Assembly: GCF_013368755.1 (NCBI RefSeq)
Contig: NC_049563.1
Location: forward strand, 124,001-188,000
DNA from: Talaromyces rugulosus
Lineage: Eukaryota; Ascomycota; Eurotiomycetes; Eurotiales; Trichocomaceae
Length of the DNA: 64,000 nucleotides
Direction of reading: 5' to 3'
The stretch's first letter is position 1; each line of letters starts with the position of its first letter. Shown one piece after another: positions 1 through 12,069 of the stretch. Made by a program: the position numbers and the translations under genes. Below the pieces are notes generated by a model. That model saw nothing but the letters and a program-made list of their open reading frames with translations, searched no databases and was not told where the DNA came from.

Positions 1-1612
1 AGTAATACGTTTCAACTGAGGCTTGCTGCGACGATCTCTACTATCCAAGGTGTGCGGACGTCTCCGGTTACCTATATGACTCTCGACCTGTGCCTATTTT
101 ACTCGATCCTGACTTTTCCTAGGTAGGAATTTAACCTTGTCTATTGCGACATCTTAGCGAGTCTGCCGAAAGCGACGTCTCATGTACCACGAAGAACTGT
201 TCAAGAATAAAACAAAGGCACGAAATGTTGAGAGCAGACGACATACTCTACGAATGGCATCGAATATAGTCAAATACATACAATTCGGTGACAGTTCGAT
301 TAGACACAATTAGTAACAGTATATGGGCAAAATGAGGTATTCGGTTCTCACTATCTATGCGAAGTAGAGACTGGCCACGACTGCAGACTGTCAAATTTGC
401 AGGATGATTTGATATGAAACACGTTTCGAGAGACAATACACAAACTGCTGACACAACAATTCGTTTATTTTACTCGGTGTACATCTTTAATATTTAAGAA
501 CATCAATCCAGTGATATCAGATGGCTATGGCGAAAAAGCGGGGAAGGATAGATTCAATGCTCGACCATACACACAGAGTTCCAGTTAAGCGAACTTCTAT
601 AGCCATAGACATCGTAGTGTATTGCGCCTCTCTAAATGTGCCGCTTCGTGAAGTTGATGAATAGTGGTTCGCCGTGGAGAATGATCATGTCTATGCTTTC
701 GTTCTGGATTGTGCTGCCATCCTCCTCGCCCGGAGCAAACTGGAAATCGTAGTTCCACACAGTCTCTGCCAAGTCGGTGGTCCCTACTTTAGAGTCGCAT
801 ACGTGCGCTTGAGCTCGTCCTCTACAACTGCCTACTCTTCACAGGCAGATTTAATAACTCTAGCTAGAAGAATATGCGTCGGGCTGTGCGTTGGCTATAC
901 CTAACTGTTAACTAGAGATTTCGGTCCATTCGGCTAGAGGTCTACACGTGACAATTTAGATAACGTCTCTTCATCTCTCTCGGCCCTTAATTTACCTATT
1001 TGATAATGATCCAGAAACGTGGTGGGCGAGAATAACGGCCTTAAGCTTGTAAAGATAGGGCAAGATTCAATATATAGATTACTAATAAGATCTTGCTCTG
1101 TAAAGGTTCTTAGCTTCTTATAAACAAGATTTATTCAATTTATTTTATAAGCTAGAAACTACAATTTAAAGTAGCCATTCATAAAACCACAGAGTGAAGG
1201 TAGCAATAACTTAGTATAATTAAATTAATGAATGGCACTGTAAAGGGTATATAGATAGATTCATAAATGAATAAAACAGAAAATAACTTTAAAAATGTGA
1301 TTAATTTTATAATAATACTAATACTTTACTGTTAACTGCATTCCATTATAAAAATAGGTAAATACATAATGCTATTTTAATAGCATAGAATCGACGTGAA
1401 AATTACCACCCGGCCCTGAAGGTACTCCTTAGTGGAGATTATGGTTTTTTAGTCATATCCTTCATATTTTCATGGAAACATTATTAGTTCTATGCAGGTC
1501 GCTTACAGAGTTCTTGGCTTCAGGGTGGTGACCGTACTACTTAAAGCGGCCCCCCCTCGACTCTAGGATCCAAAAATATTGACCTGCGTTTATTATTTTG
1601 AATCGAAATAAC
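1..1612. other. Gene-poor, AT-rich 5' flank
   Basis: No coding region can be supported. The stretch around 1040-1500 is strongly A+T rich with short A/T runs, as in decayed or RIP-affected fungal DNA. The last 100 or so bases should hold the promoter of the FAD oxidase that starts at 1613. Confidence 0.5.
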
Positions 1613-3469
1613 ATGCAGGCGGCAGACAAAAAGTCAGTTGCTATTATTGGCGGTACGTTGGTTAATTTCTGAATAATGATCATGCGCAAGATTGACTAAA
1701 CAATAATAGCTGGAATTTTTGGCCTTTCGCTGGCTGTTGCCCTCCGCGACAAAAGTAATATCGAGCCCATATGTATGCTATTAACTGTTTTTTGACTTCT
1801 TCTATATAGACTATGTTGTTAATGTATTCGATCGAAATGTCTATCACGAGAATGGGTATGACCCGGAAGGCGATGATGTACAGGCTGCGTCCGTCGACCT
1901 AAACAAAATCGTGAGCACTCTACGTACTCCAGATCGGGCCAATTAAACTAACTAATATTGTGACTAGTTCCGTGCATCTTACGGAACCAAGCTTCATTAC
2001 CAGCGTCTCGCCATGGAGAGCCGTAACGCTTGGATGATCCAGGATAACAAGCGCGGTTTCTTAGGGGACAATGACGAGAACGGAGGAAGACTCTTTGTAA
2101 ACAGTGGAATGCTGCGCGTGCAGCCAACGACACATCTTGACACATTGGAGAAAGAAACTCTTGCAAATATGGAGCGCGATGGTCTGCGTGGCACGCAGTT
2201 CGTGAAGAGCAGCCCCAATGACAGAGAACGTGCCGAGAGCTTAGGGTGGAAAGCCAAACTCCTCGACTTTGATATCCCAGAAACATCCCCAACGCAAACA
2301 TTTGATGCCGTATTGGACTCCCTTGCTGGATTCGTGAGATGTAGCAGCGCCTGCACATACTGGTATGATATTTCGGTGGCCAAGGGTGTCAAGTTCAACT
2401 TTGGAAAGGAGGGCTCCGTTGAATCGTTGGTAAAAATACCCTGCAGCGCTGGGACTTTGAAGGAAAAGGTCATAGGCTTGAAAACACGGGATGGCGTGAT
2501 ACATAATGCGGACACTGTCGTGGTTGCTGGTAAGCTTTCCTTCTAACGTCTGTAGTTATGCATTGACTGACTGATTACAGCCGGCTCCTTCTCGACGCAG
2601 GTCCTTCCTGAATTGAGCTATCACCTTGAGTCATCTGCTGGTAGTGTAGCCTCGTTTAAGATTAACCCTTCACAAAAGGATCTCTGGGACAAGTACTCAC
2701 CCGAGAAGTTCCCCGTCATCACATGGAAAGCTTCACCCCGAAACCGTTCTGGCAGAGATACAGGCAGCATTTATGCTTTGCCTCGCACCCCTGAAGGCTA
2801 CATTAAGATAGGATTTAGAGGCATAAAGGTAACTAAAGAACCCACGGAAATTGCAGATTATCAGTATTGACCCGGAACGATCCAAGTTTACAAATTTCCA
2901 ACCTGCTCCGGAAGGGGCTACTTTCACGCAAGACGGAAAATGGTCTGTGCCTTTACCAGCAGACGAGTGCAAGACACTGCCAGAGCCAGCAATGTACGCA
3001 ATGAAACAATTTGTCTCCATTTTTCTTCCCGAGTTTGAGGATGTACCTTTCTCGACGACTAAGCTGTGTTGGTATACCGACTCTCTGGACAACTCTTTCG
3101 TGGTGCGTAACGCGACTACTGCAACCCTCCCTCGAACAATATGTGGGGCTTAGAATGACCGGAAATTTTCTTGCAGATTGATTACGTACCGGATTTTGCA
3201 GAAAACTCGGTGTTCATCTGTACGGGTGGTAGTGGTCATGGTGCCAAGTTCCTACCGGTCCTTGGAGAGGTTAGACGTCCATGTGTCATGACATTTTATT
3301 TCCGGCTAATCTTCTGCAAAAATAGCACGCCGCGGATATTCTAGAAAATGGCGATCGTAGTACCACATACATGCGTACGTTTTGGAGATGGCGACCTGGT
3401 ATGCCCCGTAGGAATGGACTGGAAGATGGTCCTGGTGGACCTCGGGACATTTCTGGAGAATTCGCTTGA
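1613..3469 (+). CDS. FAD-dependent amino-acid oxidase, amadoriase (fructosyl amino acid oxidase)/saccharopine-oxidase type
   Basis: Eight exons give 482 residues; introns are 1653-1709, 1755-1809, 1911-1967, 2530-2580, 2829-2886, 3103-3176 and 3270-3325, and the joined length is an exact multiple of three. The N-terminus has the dinucleotide-binding motif GAGIFG followed by an acidic-ended strand (VFDR). The segment VDLNKIFRASYG matches the conserved early motif of amadoriases. GFRGIKFTNFQ, then TKLCWYTDS (its Cys is the expected covalent FAD attachment site in this family), then the C-terminal TGGSGHGAKFLPVLGE loop complete the DAO fold. Family members oxidise glycated or N-substituted amino acids, releasing H2O2. 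There is no obvious targeting signal and no SKL-type terminus (ends ...SGEFA). The exact substrate (fructosyl amino acid or saccharopine-like) cannot be told from the sequence. Confidence 0.85.
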
Positions 3470-3954
3470 AGGATAGGGCTTTCCAGTCTTGACTTGGCAA
3501 GAAACTTGAGTCATGTCTCGGCTACATCAATCACTACTAGAAATTAGAAATCGTTCGTCTCATTTGTCATGTAAACCACCCGTGAAATGACGAAAGTCAC
3601 GTAGGCTTGCGAGCACTAATTAGGACTGCTGGTAGATTTATAGAAATGATATCCGTATTCGCCCTTCTGAAATAGGCAGAGTCTAACAAGGTAGCAACAC
3701 GGACAGGCCAAGGCTTCAGGTGCGATCTTGGCTGGGGCCGCTTGCTCCCAAGGTACCGTACCGCCATCTTGAGAAGTACAGTATGCACCTGGATAGATCA
3801 AATAATCGAATAGCAAGTAATGTAAAACGTTGGAGACCTTGGCATCATCTCTTTCTCGAAAATCTCTGAGCGAGCGCGGTAATTTGGGGGTGGAGTAGTA
3901 GACATAAATATTTGCTCATGCTGCTCTTTTCTTGTCAAAGATAGTAAAGTCACC
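3470..3954. other. Intergenic, promoter of the downstream MFS gene
   Basis: Short tandem-gene spacer. No ORF is supported on either strand. The ATG at 3955 is preceded by a good CACC context. Confidence 0.4.
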
Positions 3955-5787
3955 ATGTTGCCAGAAAAGAACCTTAACATGTATACTTCTTCCCAACAAC
4001 CAGGTGTCGACTTTGATGGTCAGATTAAGGAGTCTGTTTGTGTCTCGACACGCCAACGGTACGTTGACAAGGAGGATGCGGATGACACCACGGTGTTTTA
4101 CAACACCCATAAAGACTCGGTGCGCCCTTTAACTCCTGAAATAGAAAGGAAACTTGTTCGCAAGAACTTCTGGTTTCTACTTCTCCAGACTTGGTGGATC
4201 TCTTTCTTGATTCACTTGGACAAGAGTACCCTCTCTTCTGCGAGTACTATGGGCATCTTCCAGGATGTTGATATGACCAAGAACCAGTATAATCAACTTT
4301 TCACTCTTTTCTACGCCGGTTACCTGATTGCGCTCTGGCCGGGTGCTTGGATTGCTCAGCATGTTGGCCACAAACAATTCATCTGCGGTTCCCTTTTCCT
4401 GTGGGCTTTGCTCATTGGCGTACATCCGGCAGTTAAGACCGGGAAGGAGATGATGGCTGTTCGTTTCCTGCTTGGGATGGTAAGTTTACTCATCAACCAA
4501 GAAGCTTCAGTAATACTGATGACTGGACTATAGACTGAATCGCAGATCGTCCCTTCAACCGCCATGCTACATCAGGCATTTTTTCCACCACGAAAAAGTC
4601 CATGGGTACAGCTGCTGTGGTGGGCCTTTGGAAGTGTCGCCAACGTTCTTTTGACGATGATATCATACCAGTTAATTGAAGATGACAATCACGGCACACT
4701 GGCTGGCAGCATTGCCTCGTGGAAGTGGCTTCATATCGTCTGCACCGCCTTGACATTCATGGTCTTTGTTCCCCTCGTTTTCTTCCTGCCCAACACTCCC
4801 GTGGATGCCAGGTGGCTGAATGAAGAAGAGAAGGTTCACACCATCGAAATTATTCGCAAGACGCATTCCGGTTTGAGGAACTCGACTTTTAAGTGGTCCC
4901 AAGTCAAGGAAATGATCCTCGATATGAAGAGCTGGCTATTCATGTAGGCTCCTCATGGATATATCTACGTATATTCCACGCAATATGCTGACTTCTGCAA
5001 TCAGTATCCACATGTTTTTCAATGAGCTTCCGAACAACACATCGCAACAGATTCCTCTGATTATCGTTGGCTACGGATTTACGCCCGCCGAGAGCGCTCT
5101 TTTCAACATCGTCAAGCCCCTCTGGGGCCTGATCTTGGTCATAGCATCCGCTGCCATGCTCTATGGTACCAAACTTGGAACTGGTTACACTTGTGCGATT
5201 TCTTATATTCCGTGTCTGATTGGTGGTATCATCGAAGTAAGTGGTTATCCAACGAACCAAGTACAATTATCATCTTACATATCATTGTCGCAGCTTGCGG
5301 CGCCCTGGTCAAACAAAGTTGCCCTTATTGTGGGTACTCAGATTTCAACTTTCAAGCCGTCCTATATGATGGGTCTTTCTTGGGCCGGAACTACAGCAAC
5401 TGGATACACAAAGAGACTTACTCTGATGACTACCTGCGTCCTTTCGGCGTCAGTCGCCAATATGGTCTCCCCCGAGTATGTTTGTCATTTGAATCATGAC
5501 GTCAGTTCGCTAACTTTGGCAGGTTCTGGGAATCCAAGTACAAGCCGCGATATGTCTTGCCCTGGGCATTCATGACAGCTTTCTGGGCAATTTCGCCAGC
5601 CATGTGCATCATTATTAGCCTTTATCTTCAGCGGGAGAACAGGCGGCGACAAGAACTGTTGGCGCAGCAAGAGTCCGAATCTGACCATGAAGACGTTCTC
5701 AGCATGAATGGCCAGGTTGTCAAAATTGAGAACGAAGACCTGGACACTACGGACCGCCAAAATCTAAAGTTCACCTATCCTTTGTAA
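3955..5787 (+). CDS. MFS transporter, anion:cation symporter (allantoate/DAL5-like) family
   Basis: Five exons (introns 4480-4533, 4944-5004, 5237-5293, 5476-5522) encode 537 residues. A long hydrophilic N-terminus is followed by the family hallmark at the first helix pair (LDKSTLSSASTMGIFQDVDM), then YNQLFTLFYAGYLIALWPGAW, a central loop rich in charge (NEEEKVHTIEIIR) and six further hydrophobic segments ending AISPAMCIIISLYLQRENRRRQE. This is the two-times-six helix layout of the ACS family (allantoate, nicotinate, tartrate and related organic anions). It lies downstream of the FAD oxidase on the same strand, so import of an amino-acid-derived substrate is possible but unproven. The start is the first in-frame ATG in a CACC context; a second ATG lies eight codons later. 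Confidence 0.88.
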
Positions 5788-6908
5788 ACCTGAAGCGGTT
5801 GCCAATGCTGGTTAAATATTTTCAAGATGGGGGCAGCCGAGGTACCCAGCTAATGTAAGTATTATTTTCTTGCTGGAAGTGAAGATGCAGGTACTAGTAT
5901 ATACGTCAACTGGTGACATAAGTGACGTGTTTCTGGAGCCGATCAAGAGGTAACTACTATATAGACAATAATCTTCACTCTTATTCTTAAGAAGTTGGCC
6001 ATGGTTACGATTTAGATAAACGACTGATAGATAGTTGAGCTCCCTTTCCCGGATGAGGGTAGACCAGTAGGTAATATGTATATACTGTGACTATAAATAG
6101 ATGTGCCTATATTCTAGAATATGTTCATCACTTGTATCTGAGTTCAGGGTTCCGACTCCCTGAGAGATACGCTGCCCACTACCACTATAACAATTCTTGT
6201 AACTACTCAAAGTACAGTAATTGAAATTTTTACAGGCCAACCTTATGTGTTCCCTAGGGCCTGTGGTCAGCATATGACTATGAAACCTTTAGGATATTTC
6301 TATGCAGACTTAAAGCACTGTTCTGCGCAGAACTGCTAGTAATGACCCCTGGCTCTAAGCATGAGCGGCATTCTACTAAAAGTTTCGCCAACCTCTTTCC
6401 GTAGTTTCCCTCGTTTTGTTGTGAATCTTGAGCAATCTATTAGGACGTGGGTGATTTTTTCTTTAGCACCACCATCACTCACATCTATCGCCCTTGTGGA
6501 ACCGGAGGAACTTCCGATGGGTCGCCAACCAAGATTGTTGAGATCAATTGAACACCGTAGGCCCGACATCAGTATAACGGGGCGGAAGCTGACTCACTTA
6601 TTGATTAGGTCACTGGTGTTCGTTGGCCACCAACTAGGATACCGTGTAGATGGTATGTCATAAAGAGGGACTGCTCCTCTAACATGTTGCTGAGGACCTG
6701 GGGGGCAAACTAAAAGATGATAGTACTTAAACAGCAGGAATCCTGTCTAGCATTACTTATAATTGTCGCACAAATCAAGCTCTAAGCCAGCTATATACCA
6801 GTAAGTTTTACGTGTGCAGCAGGCCTGCACGGTCCTATGTCGTTTCTTAATAGGAAAATTGACCTTGTTACACAGAACTACGACAACACCCTGATAATAC
6901 GTCTCATT
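5788..6908. other. Intergenic, no supported gene
   Basis: Contains several weak ORFs (longest about 100 codons at 6361-6663), none with recognisable motifs. On the minus strand 6336-6569 a short stretch vaguely resembles the C-terminal region of a LINE reverse-transcriptase protein, too weak to call. Confidence 0.4.
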
Positions 6909-7445
6909 ATGCTACGAATTCGACCTCATTCACTAGCCAAAGGCTTATATGCTGGTATCCGGTGCTTCTCCTCCCCGACTAGGCGCCAGCTCATACCCGT
7001 CCATATTTCTGGCCAGGGAAATGGCACTGTGCAAACAATAACTGTTCCGGGCAAGCCGTTCAAGTTCTCGACCGACGCCTACACAATGATGGATGGGAAC
7101 GAGTCTCACCCTTCACCGATTATTTATTCGCTGGCTAGCCTGAGCTCTTGTAATCAAGTCACAGGCTCTGTCGTCGCAAATGAACTTGGTATCGTAATTG
7201 GCGGGTGGCTAGTTACGGTGGAGGGGAAATTGCCGACCGCTGTGTTTCTTGAAGGAGAGAAGGGCAATCCGAACTGGGAAAGCGTTGCGTTGAAAGTGCA
7301 AGTGCAAAGCAACTTGATGGGCGACCACGATCCTAAATTCCAACACTTTGCTGCAGAGGTCGAACGGCGTTGTCCCATGACTGCGCTCTTCAAGCGCAGC
7401 GGGATGCAGTACACAAGCGAATGGATAAACAAGCCGCTACAATAG
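6909..7445 (+). CDS. OsmC/Ohr-like protein, probably mitochondrial
   Basis: A single exon of 178 residues from the ATG at 6909. An in-frame ATG at 6837 would add 24 residues, but 6909 is preferred because it starts a basic, Ser-rich leader (MLRIRPHSLAKGLYAG...CFSSPTRR) typical of mitochondrial import. The body has the OsmC features: an SSCNQVTG helix carrying the first Cys of the redox pair, and ERRCPMTALFKRSG carrying the second Cys. OsmC/Ohr enzymes reduce organic hydroperoxides with a dithiol pair. Here the two Cys are in the expected contexts, so activity is plausible. Neighbours give no functional hint. Confidence 0.85.
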   Translation: MLRIRPHSLAKGLYAGIRCFSSPTRRQLIPVHISGQGNGTVQTITVPGKPFKFSTDAYTMMDGNESHPSPIIYSLASLSSCNQVTGSVVANELGIVIGGWLVTVEGKLPTAVFLEGEKGNPNWESVALKVQVQSNLMGDHDPKFQHFAAEVERRCPMTALFKRSGMQYTSEWINKPLQ

Positions 7446-8885
7446 GCGACGAGCTCAATTGAGAATCGTTCAAGGCGGTATCTTCAGTAATACTGTCAGC
7501 CCTATAAGCAAACCTGGTCATAAGTAAGAGAAGCCGACATTCAAAATTGCTGTCTAGTGGGGGTTGATATTGGGTGGTCCAGAGTCCAGACAGACGGCTA
7601 TGCTCCCAAGGTACTCATGATGACAGCCACAGATTTCCCCCTATTTTATACTATTTTTGTCAACTGTTGGTGTACTATTGGTGTCACTAGTTATTTTTTT
7701 CTAAATTTATTCTTCCTCGTCCTTTCACTTTCCAGCTCCGAAGATAGGCATGGACCTTGGGAGCATCGACAGGACCCAAGGTCCCCAGGAGAAATTATCC
7801 AATTATGTTGAAAAAGGTGAAAAATGGAATCACATAAACAGAGAAAGGGCCACGATGTATCTGCTTATTTTTTGGCACGAGATGCGAATTGTTTTGTTCT
7901 AGTTTCTACGAGGGCTCGACGTATGCCAGAAATGTTTCTACTCTGCGCACCAAACTTACCCTTCAGAGTACTCACATTCCCTTCGCGCTCCGGAAGTAGC
8001 AATGTCCTCTGGAAGTACCTTACCAGTGGTTACCACTGAATCTCTCAATCGAAATTGTTCCACCAGACAAAAGATATTGTGTTGTTTTACACGATAAATG
8101 TAAATGCCTGCCAAATAGCAGTGACGCCGAGCTAAGTTCAACACAGGCGGTTTATGGCGAATTCAGCCCCTCTGTGAGGCCAAGTAACTGTATGTTTCTG
8201 TGCGGCACTATAATGCTATACTCGCCCCCCCCCCTCCCTTGAACGGCCCATTCAAGTTCGATTCAGAAAACCGGCTCTACATTATGACATACTTATTAAT
8301 TGCCATTGCCTATACTTGAAATTCAAACTTTTTGAGTGACACTACTATAAACAAGATTTATTTGTCGGCTTAATGACTATAACCTCTACGAACTGGATCA
8401 ATACGCCCAGATCGTTGCGAAAGAGCTATTACTGATACGACTTAAACCTTCAGTAGTCGCCCCTACGAGCGGACCCCTAAGCGGTACTAAGTGATACATA
8501 GCAGGCCGGGAAATCTACATCCCAAAAACGATTGAATCGGCTTGCCAGCGGTTGATAACTACTAAGATTACATCTCTCGTGACCTACGTCCCGACAAATG
8601 TTATTTACGACGACTGCAACATTTCGTAACGTGTGCATTATATGCTAGTAAAAGAACGACTTTGGTAAGATAATACAATCAGAAAGCGCCATTGATCCTT
8701 TAACCCAATCCATCGCCAACGTGAACAATCTTGCCATATTTGATCATAATTCCCGTAGCTGATTGTCAACAGTGTACCCGAATAACGCGCGGTCGGCTGG
8801 AAAACTTATATACGTATGATCTGTTCAAAGGTGGTTCTGACTGGACTGCCTGGCATGCGCATCAGGTTATCGGCGGAAGGGAAAT
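7446..8885. other. Intergenic, 1.4 kb
   Basis: No supported gene. Contains a poly-C tract near 8226 and pyrimidine-rich stretches. ORFs at 7557-8039 lack recognisable protein features. Confidence 0.4.
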
Positions 8886-9034
8886 TTAGTGCTACAGAAT
8901 AACCTTACGTTAGAATAAACGGGATTCACAGTCAAGGCGGGGTGAAGCTGATTCTGGGAACGACTCACGCTGCAAGAGCTGCAAGAGCAGGAGTTGCAGT
9001 CACCGGAGCAGCAGTTGCAGGAGCAGGGAGACAT
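8886..9034 (-). CDS. Copper-type metallothionein, 23 residues, split by one intron
   Basis: On the minus strand an ATG at 9034 opens a frame of 22 codons (to 8969) that begins MSPCSCNCCSGDC and is dominated by Cys and Ser. There are 8 Cys in 23 residues, arranged as Cys-x-Cys and Cys-Cys pairs, the signature of small fungal copper metallothioneins such as the Neurospora protein. The frame then meets GTGAGT, a consensus donor. An acceptor TAG at 8892 is preceded by a branch-like TTCTAAC, and the second exon is only a His codon plus TAA (8891-8886). Such proteins bind Cu(I) through thiolates and buffer the metal in the cytosol. The gene is too short for ordinary ORF calling. The Cys pattern makes identity fairly secure; the end of the protein depends on the splice. 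Confidence 0.75.
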
Positions 9035-10659
9035 TTTGACACTTAGCGGTTACTCTGATTTGATTACTGTGAAGGTGGCTGTTGGTAAAGTAGATGGTTA
9101 TTGATGAGATGGGAAGTCCTGATATGGCCGTCCTCGAGGGTGTATTTGTATCTTTCTGGATGCTCTTCCTCAGCCCTCAGTGAGGCAAGAACCGCGATAT
9201 CGTGGTCATCGTGCAGCTCCTCTCTCCGGTCTCAGCCAATCTCACGCTATAAAATAATTCACAAGACGGGAGAGACTTTGGCGATGGGCATGGCTGGAAG
9301 TACCTAGTGGGGGTCATATCATTTGGGGGGGGATCTCATCCATCAGCCCTTGAACCGAGCCCGCCGCGATTAAATACAGTCTTGCAGTGAGTTAAACTAG
9401 AATAACCCCGCTCTAGGTATGGTAATTGGATACATATGTAGAGGCCCAAGCGACAAGAACTACGAGTGGTATTTCGGTGAGTGGACGGGGTGACTAAAAA
9501 AGAAATAGGTGACGCCTAACTTCGGAAATTTCGTAAATTAGTAGACGTATAAGTAAAATTATTTTCTAGAACACTTTAGTATAATACTAGTCCTAATATC
9601 ATATATGAATTAAAGCTAGAATCTTATGAAGAACTACTTTATTTAGTACATGCAGAGTTTCATCATATATTAACTATACTTAGTATTATCTCTATTTAAT
9701 CATAAACAGTTTTATAGTTACTAACTTTAGATGTACAAACAAATTTCTAAAATATCGAAAAGTTAAAGAAGCTTTTCAGGTCTAAAATAGCTCTATCCTG
9801 CTTATTTTCAATTTAAATCCTTTGTAAATATTTGTAATGTTATCTGCTAAAAGGGCATATACATTTTATAACTGGTAACGGGATCACTGATAAATGAATA
9901 GACCTTATGGAATTTCTGAAGGAAATTATAGAACAGCTTCTAAAAAACTTATTTAACCTCGAGACTAGGTCTATACGTCTTCTTTTCCGGGGAATATATT
10001 TTCCCGTGGGTTAGTCTCCAAGGAATGACTATAACCTTGTCATGGCTCTCTCCATGGACTATTGAGGACTACATTTTAAGGACGACAAAGCTCCCAGAAA
10101 TGATTTTGTTGATAATTTCCAAGAACTAGCAACCCATATGCACTCTTTCTAACTGGTAGGTCCCTAATCTATCGTCCAGTGAAAAATAAATTAACACTGT
10201 TTTCATGTATATACAACCTTCCATTCAAACACACCTAGTAGTGTGTAAAACGTACTGTCCCGGTAGATACACCCTGGATACGCACTATTCCTGTGCTGTC
10301 GACTACCATACTGCCGCCACGTACAATATCCCATTGGTTAAATCCACGAAAGTCACATTCAATCAACAGTCGGGGCCCCCTAGAATTTTGCACGGGAGCT
10401 ATAATTATGTACAGGAGCAGGAATAAAATACGAAACTTCTTGAGGGGAGACTATCCTAGTCGTGTTGGGTGGAGTTGCTCTGCAACCCTTAAAACCGTTA
10501 AGTCCGGCTAGGACTTAAGACCGATATCCCCCTTCGTAGGAGAACTTGTCTAAATACTGGGTATAAAGTTGCGGTGAGGCGCCATGTAAGTGCCTCTCAG
10601 TATCGGTTCGAACAAATTGTGATTCTTTTGCTCTGGTTTAAATATCTGTAAAGACCATC
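9035..10659. other. Intergenic with an AT-rich island (about 9480-10200)
   Basis: The part next to 9035 should be the promoter and leader of the metallothionein gene (minus strand). From about 9480 to 10200 the sequence becomes strongly A+T rich with no sustained reading frame, which suits a decayed repeat. The final 100-200 bases precede the NmrA-like gene. Confidence 0.45.
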
Positions 10660-11738
10660 ATGGCCCAGAAATACGCCAAGGATCAGCCTCAAGGCTTTTC
10701 CAATCGCATTGAGAGAGTAGCCATTGTTGGTGTTAGTCAAACTTCCATATTATTCCATACGAACAAATATCTTGATGTCTAATAAGGTGGCAGGCGGGCG
10801 GTCATATGGGAAGCCACATAGCGGACCAATTGCTCAAGACCGGAAAGCACGTCGTGACTGCTATTACAAGACCCAATAGCACAAATCAATTCGATGAGAA
10901 CGTCAAGGTGTCTCAAGTTGATTACAGTGGTGACGATGACACGGCACTAGTAGGGGCGCTTAGAGGACAGCAGGTGTTGATCATCACCATGTCGGTGACA
11001 GCCCCAAGAGACACAACCATCAAACTCGTCCGTGCAGCAGCAAAGGCCGGGGTGGCCTATGTGCTGCCTAACTGGTTTGGCCATGATCCCGCCAATGACA
11101 AGCTGTGCGACGAGAGTATGCTCAAACAATCCCGGGACAGTATCACTGCAGAGATAAGCGGCCTTGGAGGAATTTCGTACCTTCTCCTCGCCTGCAACTT
11201 CTGGTACGAATTCAGTCTAGGCGGCGGACCAAATCGCTACGGCTTCGACTTCAAGGAGCGGACATTGGTCTTGTTTGATGATGGCAACGTAGTAATCAAT
11301 ACCAGCACCTGGCCTCAGTGTGGTCGAGCTATAGCTCATCTCCTGAGTCTCAAGGAGCTACCTGACGACGAGGCAGACAAGTCTCCTACAGTATCCCAAT
11401 TCCGAAATAATTCCATCTACATATCCAGTTTCCAGTTAAGTCAACGAGACATGTTTGAGAGTGTTAAACGCGTTACCGGCACCACCGATGCCGATTGGAT
11501 CATCACACACGAGTCGGCTGAAGAGCGTTGGAAAGAAAACGAGGTCGCTGTAAAGCAAGGAAATTGGTCTGCTTTTACAAAAATGCTTTACAGCCGCATG
11601 TTCATCCCCGGGAGCGACATTGGTTACAAGTCTGAGCTTCATAACAGCGTGCTTGGGTTGCCTGTTGAGAATTTGGACGAGTCGACAGCCACTGGTATCC
11701 GCATGGGTGAGAGCGGAGAAGTGGCATATTCACACTAG
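10660..11738 (+). CDS. NmrA-like / isoflavone-reductase-type NAD(P)-binding protein
   Basis: Two exons (intron 10732-10793) give 338 residues. The intron falls inside the nucleotide-binding motif; the joined sequence VAIVGAGGHMGSHIADQLL is a GxxGxxG Rossmann motif. NmrA-like features follow: ALRGQQVLIITMS, then VRAAAKAGVAYVLPNWFGHDP. The family includes redox-sensing regulators that bind NAD(P) without catalysis, and oxidoreductases; no catalytic Lys is obvious, so a regulatory or reductase role cannot be separated. The gene is convergent with the 2OG-oxygenase gene and sits next to the GATA-rich nucleobase module. NmrA itself modulates AreA in nitrogen metabolism, so the position is suggestive but not proof of a shared role. 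Confidence 0.82.
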
Positions 11739-12069
11739 GATATTTAGACGGACTGCAGTAGCTGGACTTGGTTGGAAGCGTTCAATATTGTTGGCGAGTC
11801 TGTTCAATGATATTTTCAATGATACATGTATTCCTAGGTTATATTTTCTAAGCGGGGAATATATAAGCGACCTCAACCCACATGTATCGGCCGCGGCATC
11901 AATTGATGAAATTTTTACTTTTGTTTGATTCATCTTCTCAATAAAACTTAGAACATACAATGTTACATGCTGTTTATGAATTTGAAATTAATATATATAA
12001 ATGCTTAACCAGTAACAGGACTGGAGTTATACCGCACAAAACATCAAAACAACATGTGTATGTTCAAAA
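11739..12069. other. Tail-to-tail spacer (3' UTRs)
   Basis: A+T-rich spacer between two convergent genes. AATAAA-like signals occur near 11939 (plus) and TTTATT-like sequence on the other strand. No ORF is supported. Confidence 0.4.

Noticed and set aside
6144..6165. tRNA T-arm look-alike (CAGGGTTCCGACTCCCTG)
   Set aside because: Loop lacks the required R57-A58 and no anticodon or acceptor arm could be built around it.
6336..6569. Minus-strand frame with KITHVLIDCSRF-like text, reminiscent of a LINE RT/RNase H tail
   Set aside because: Too short, no zinc-knuckle Cys set, no RT motifs nearby.
6361..6663. 100-codon ORF on the plus strand
   Set aside because: No motif, no homology recognised, overlaps an equally plausible frame on the other strand.
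9101..9307. 68-codon ORF opposite the metallothionein promoter
   Set aside because: Composition like non-coding; lies where the metallothionein promoter must be.
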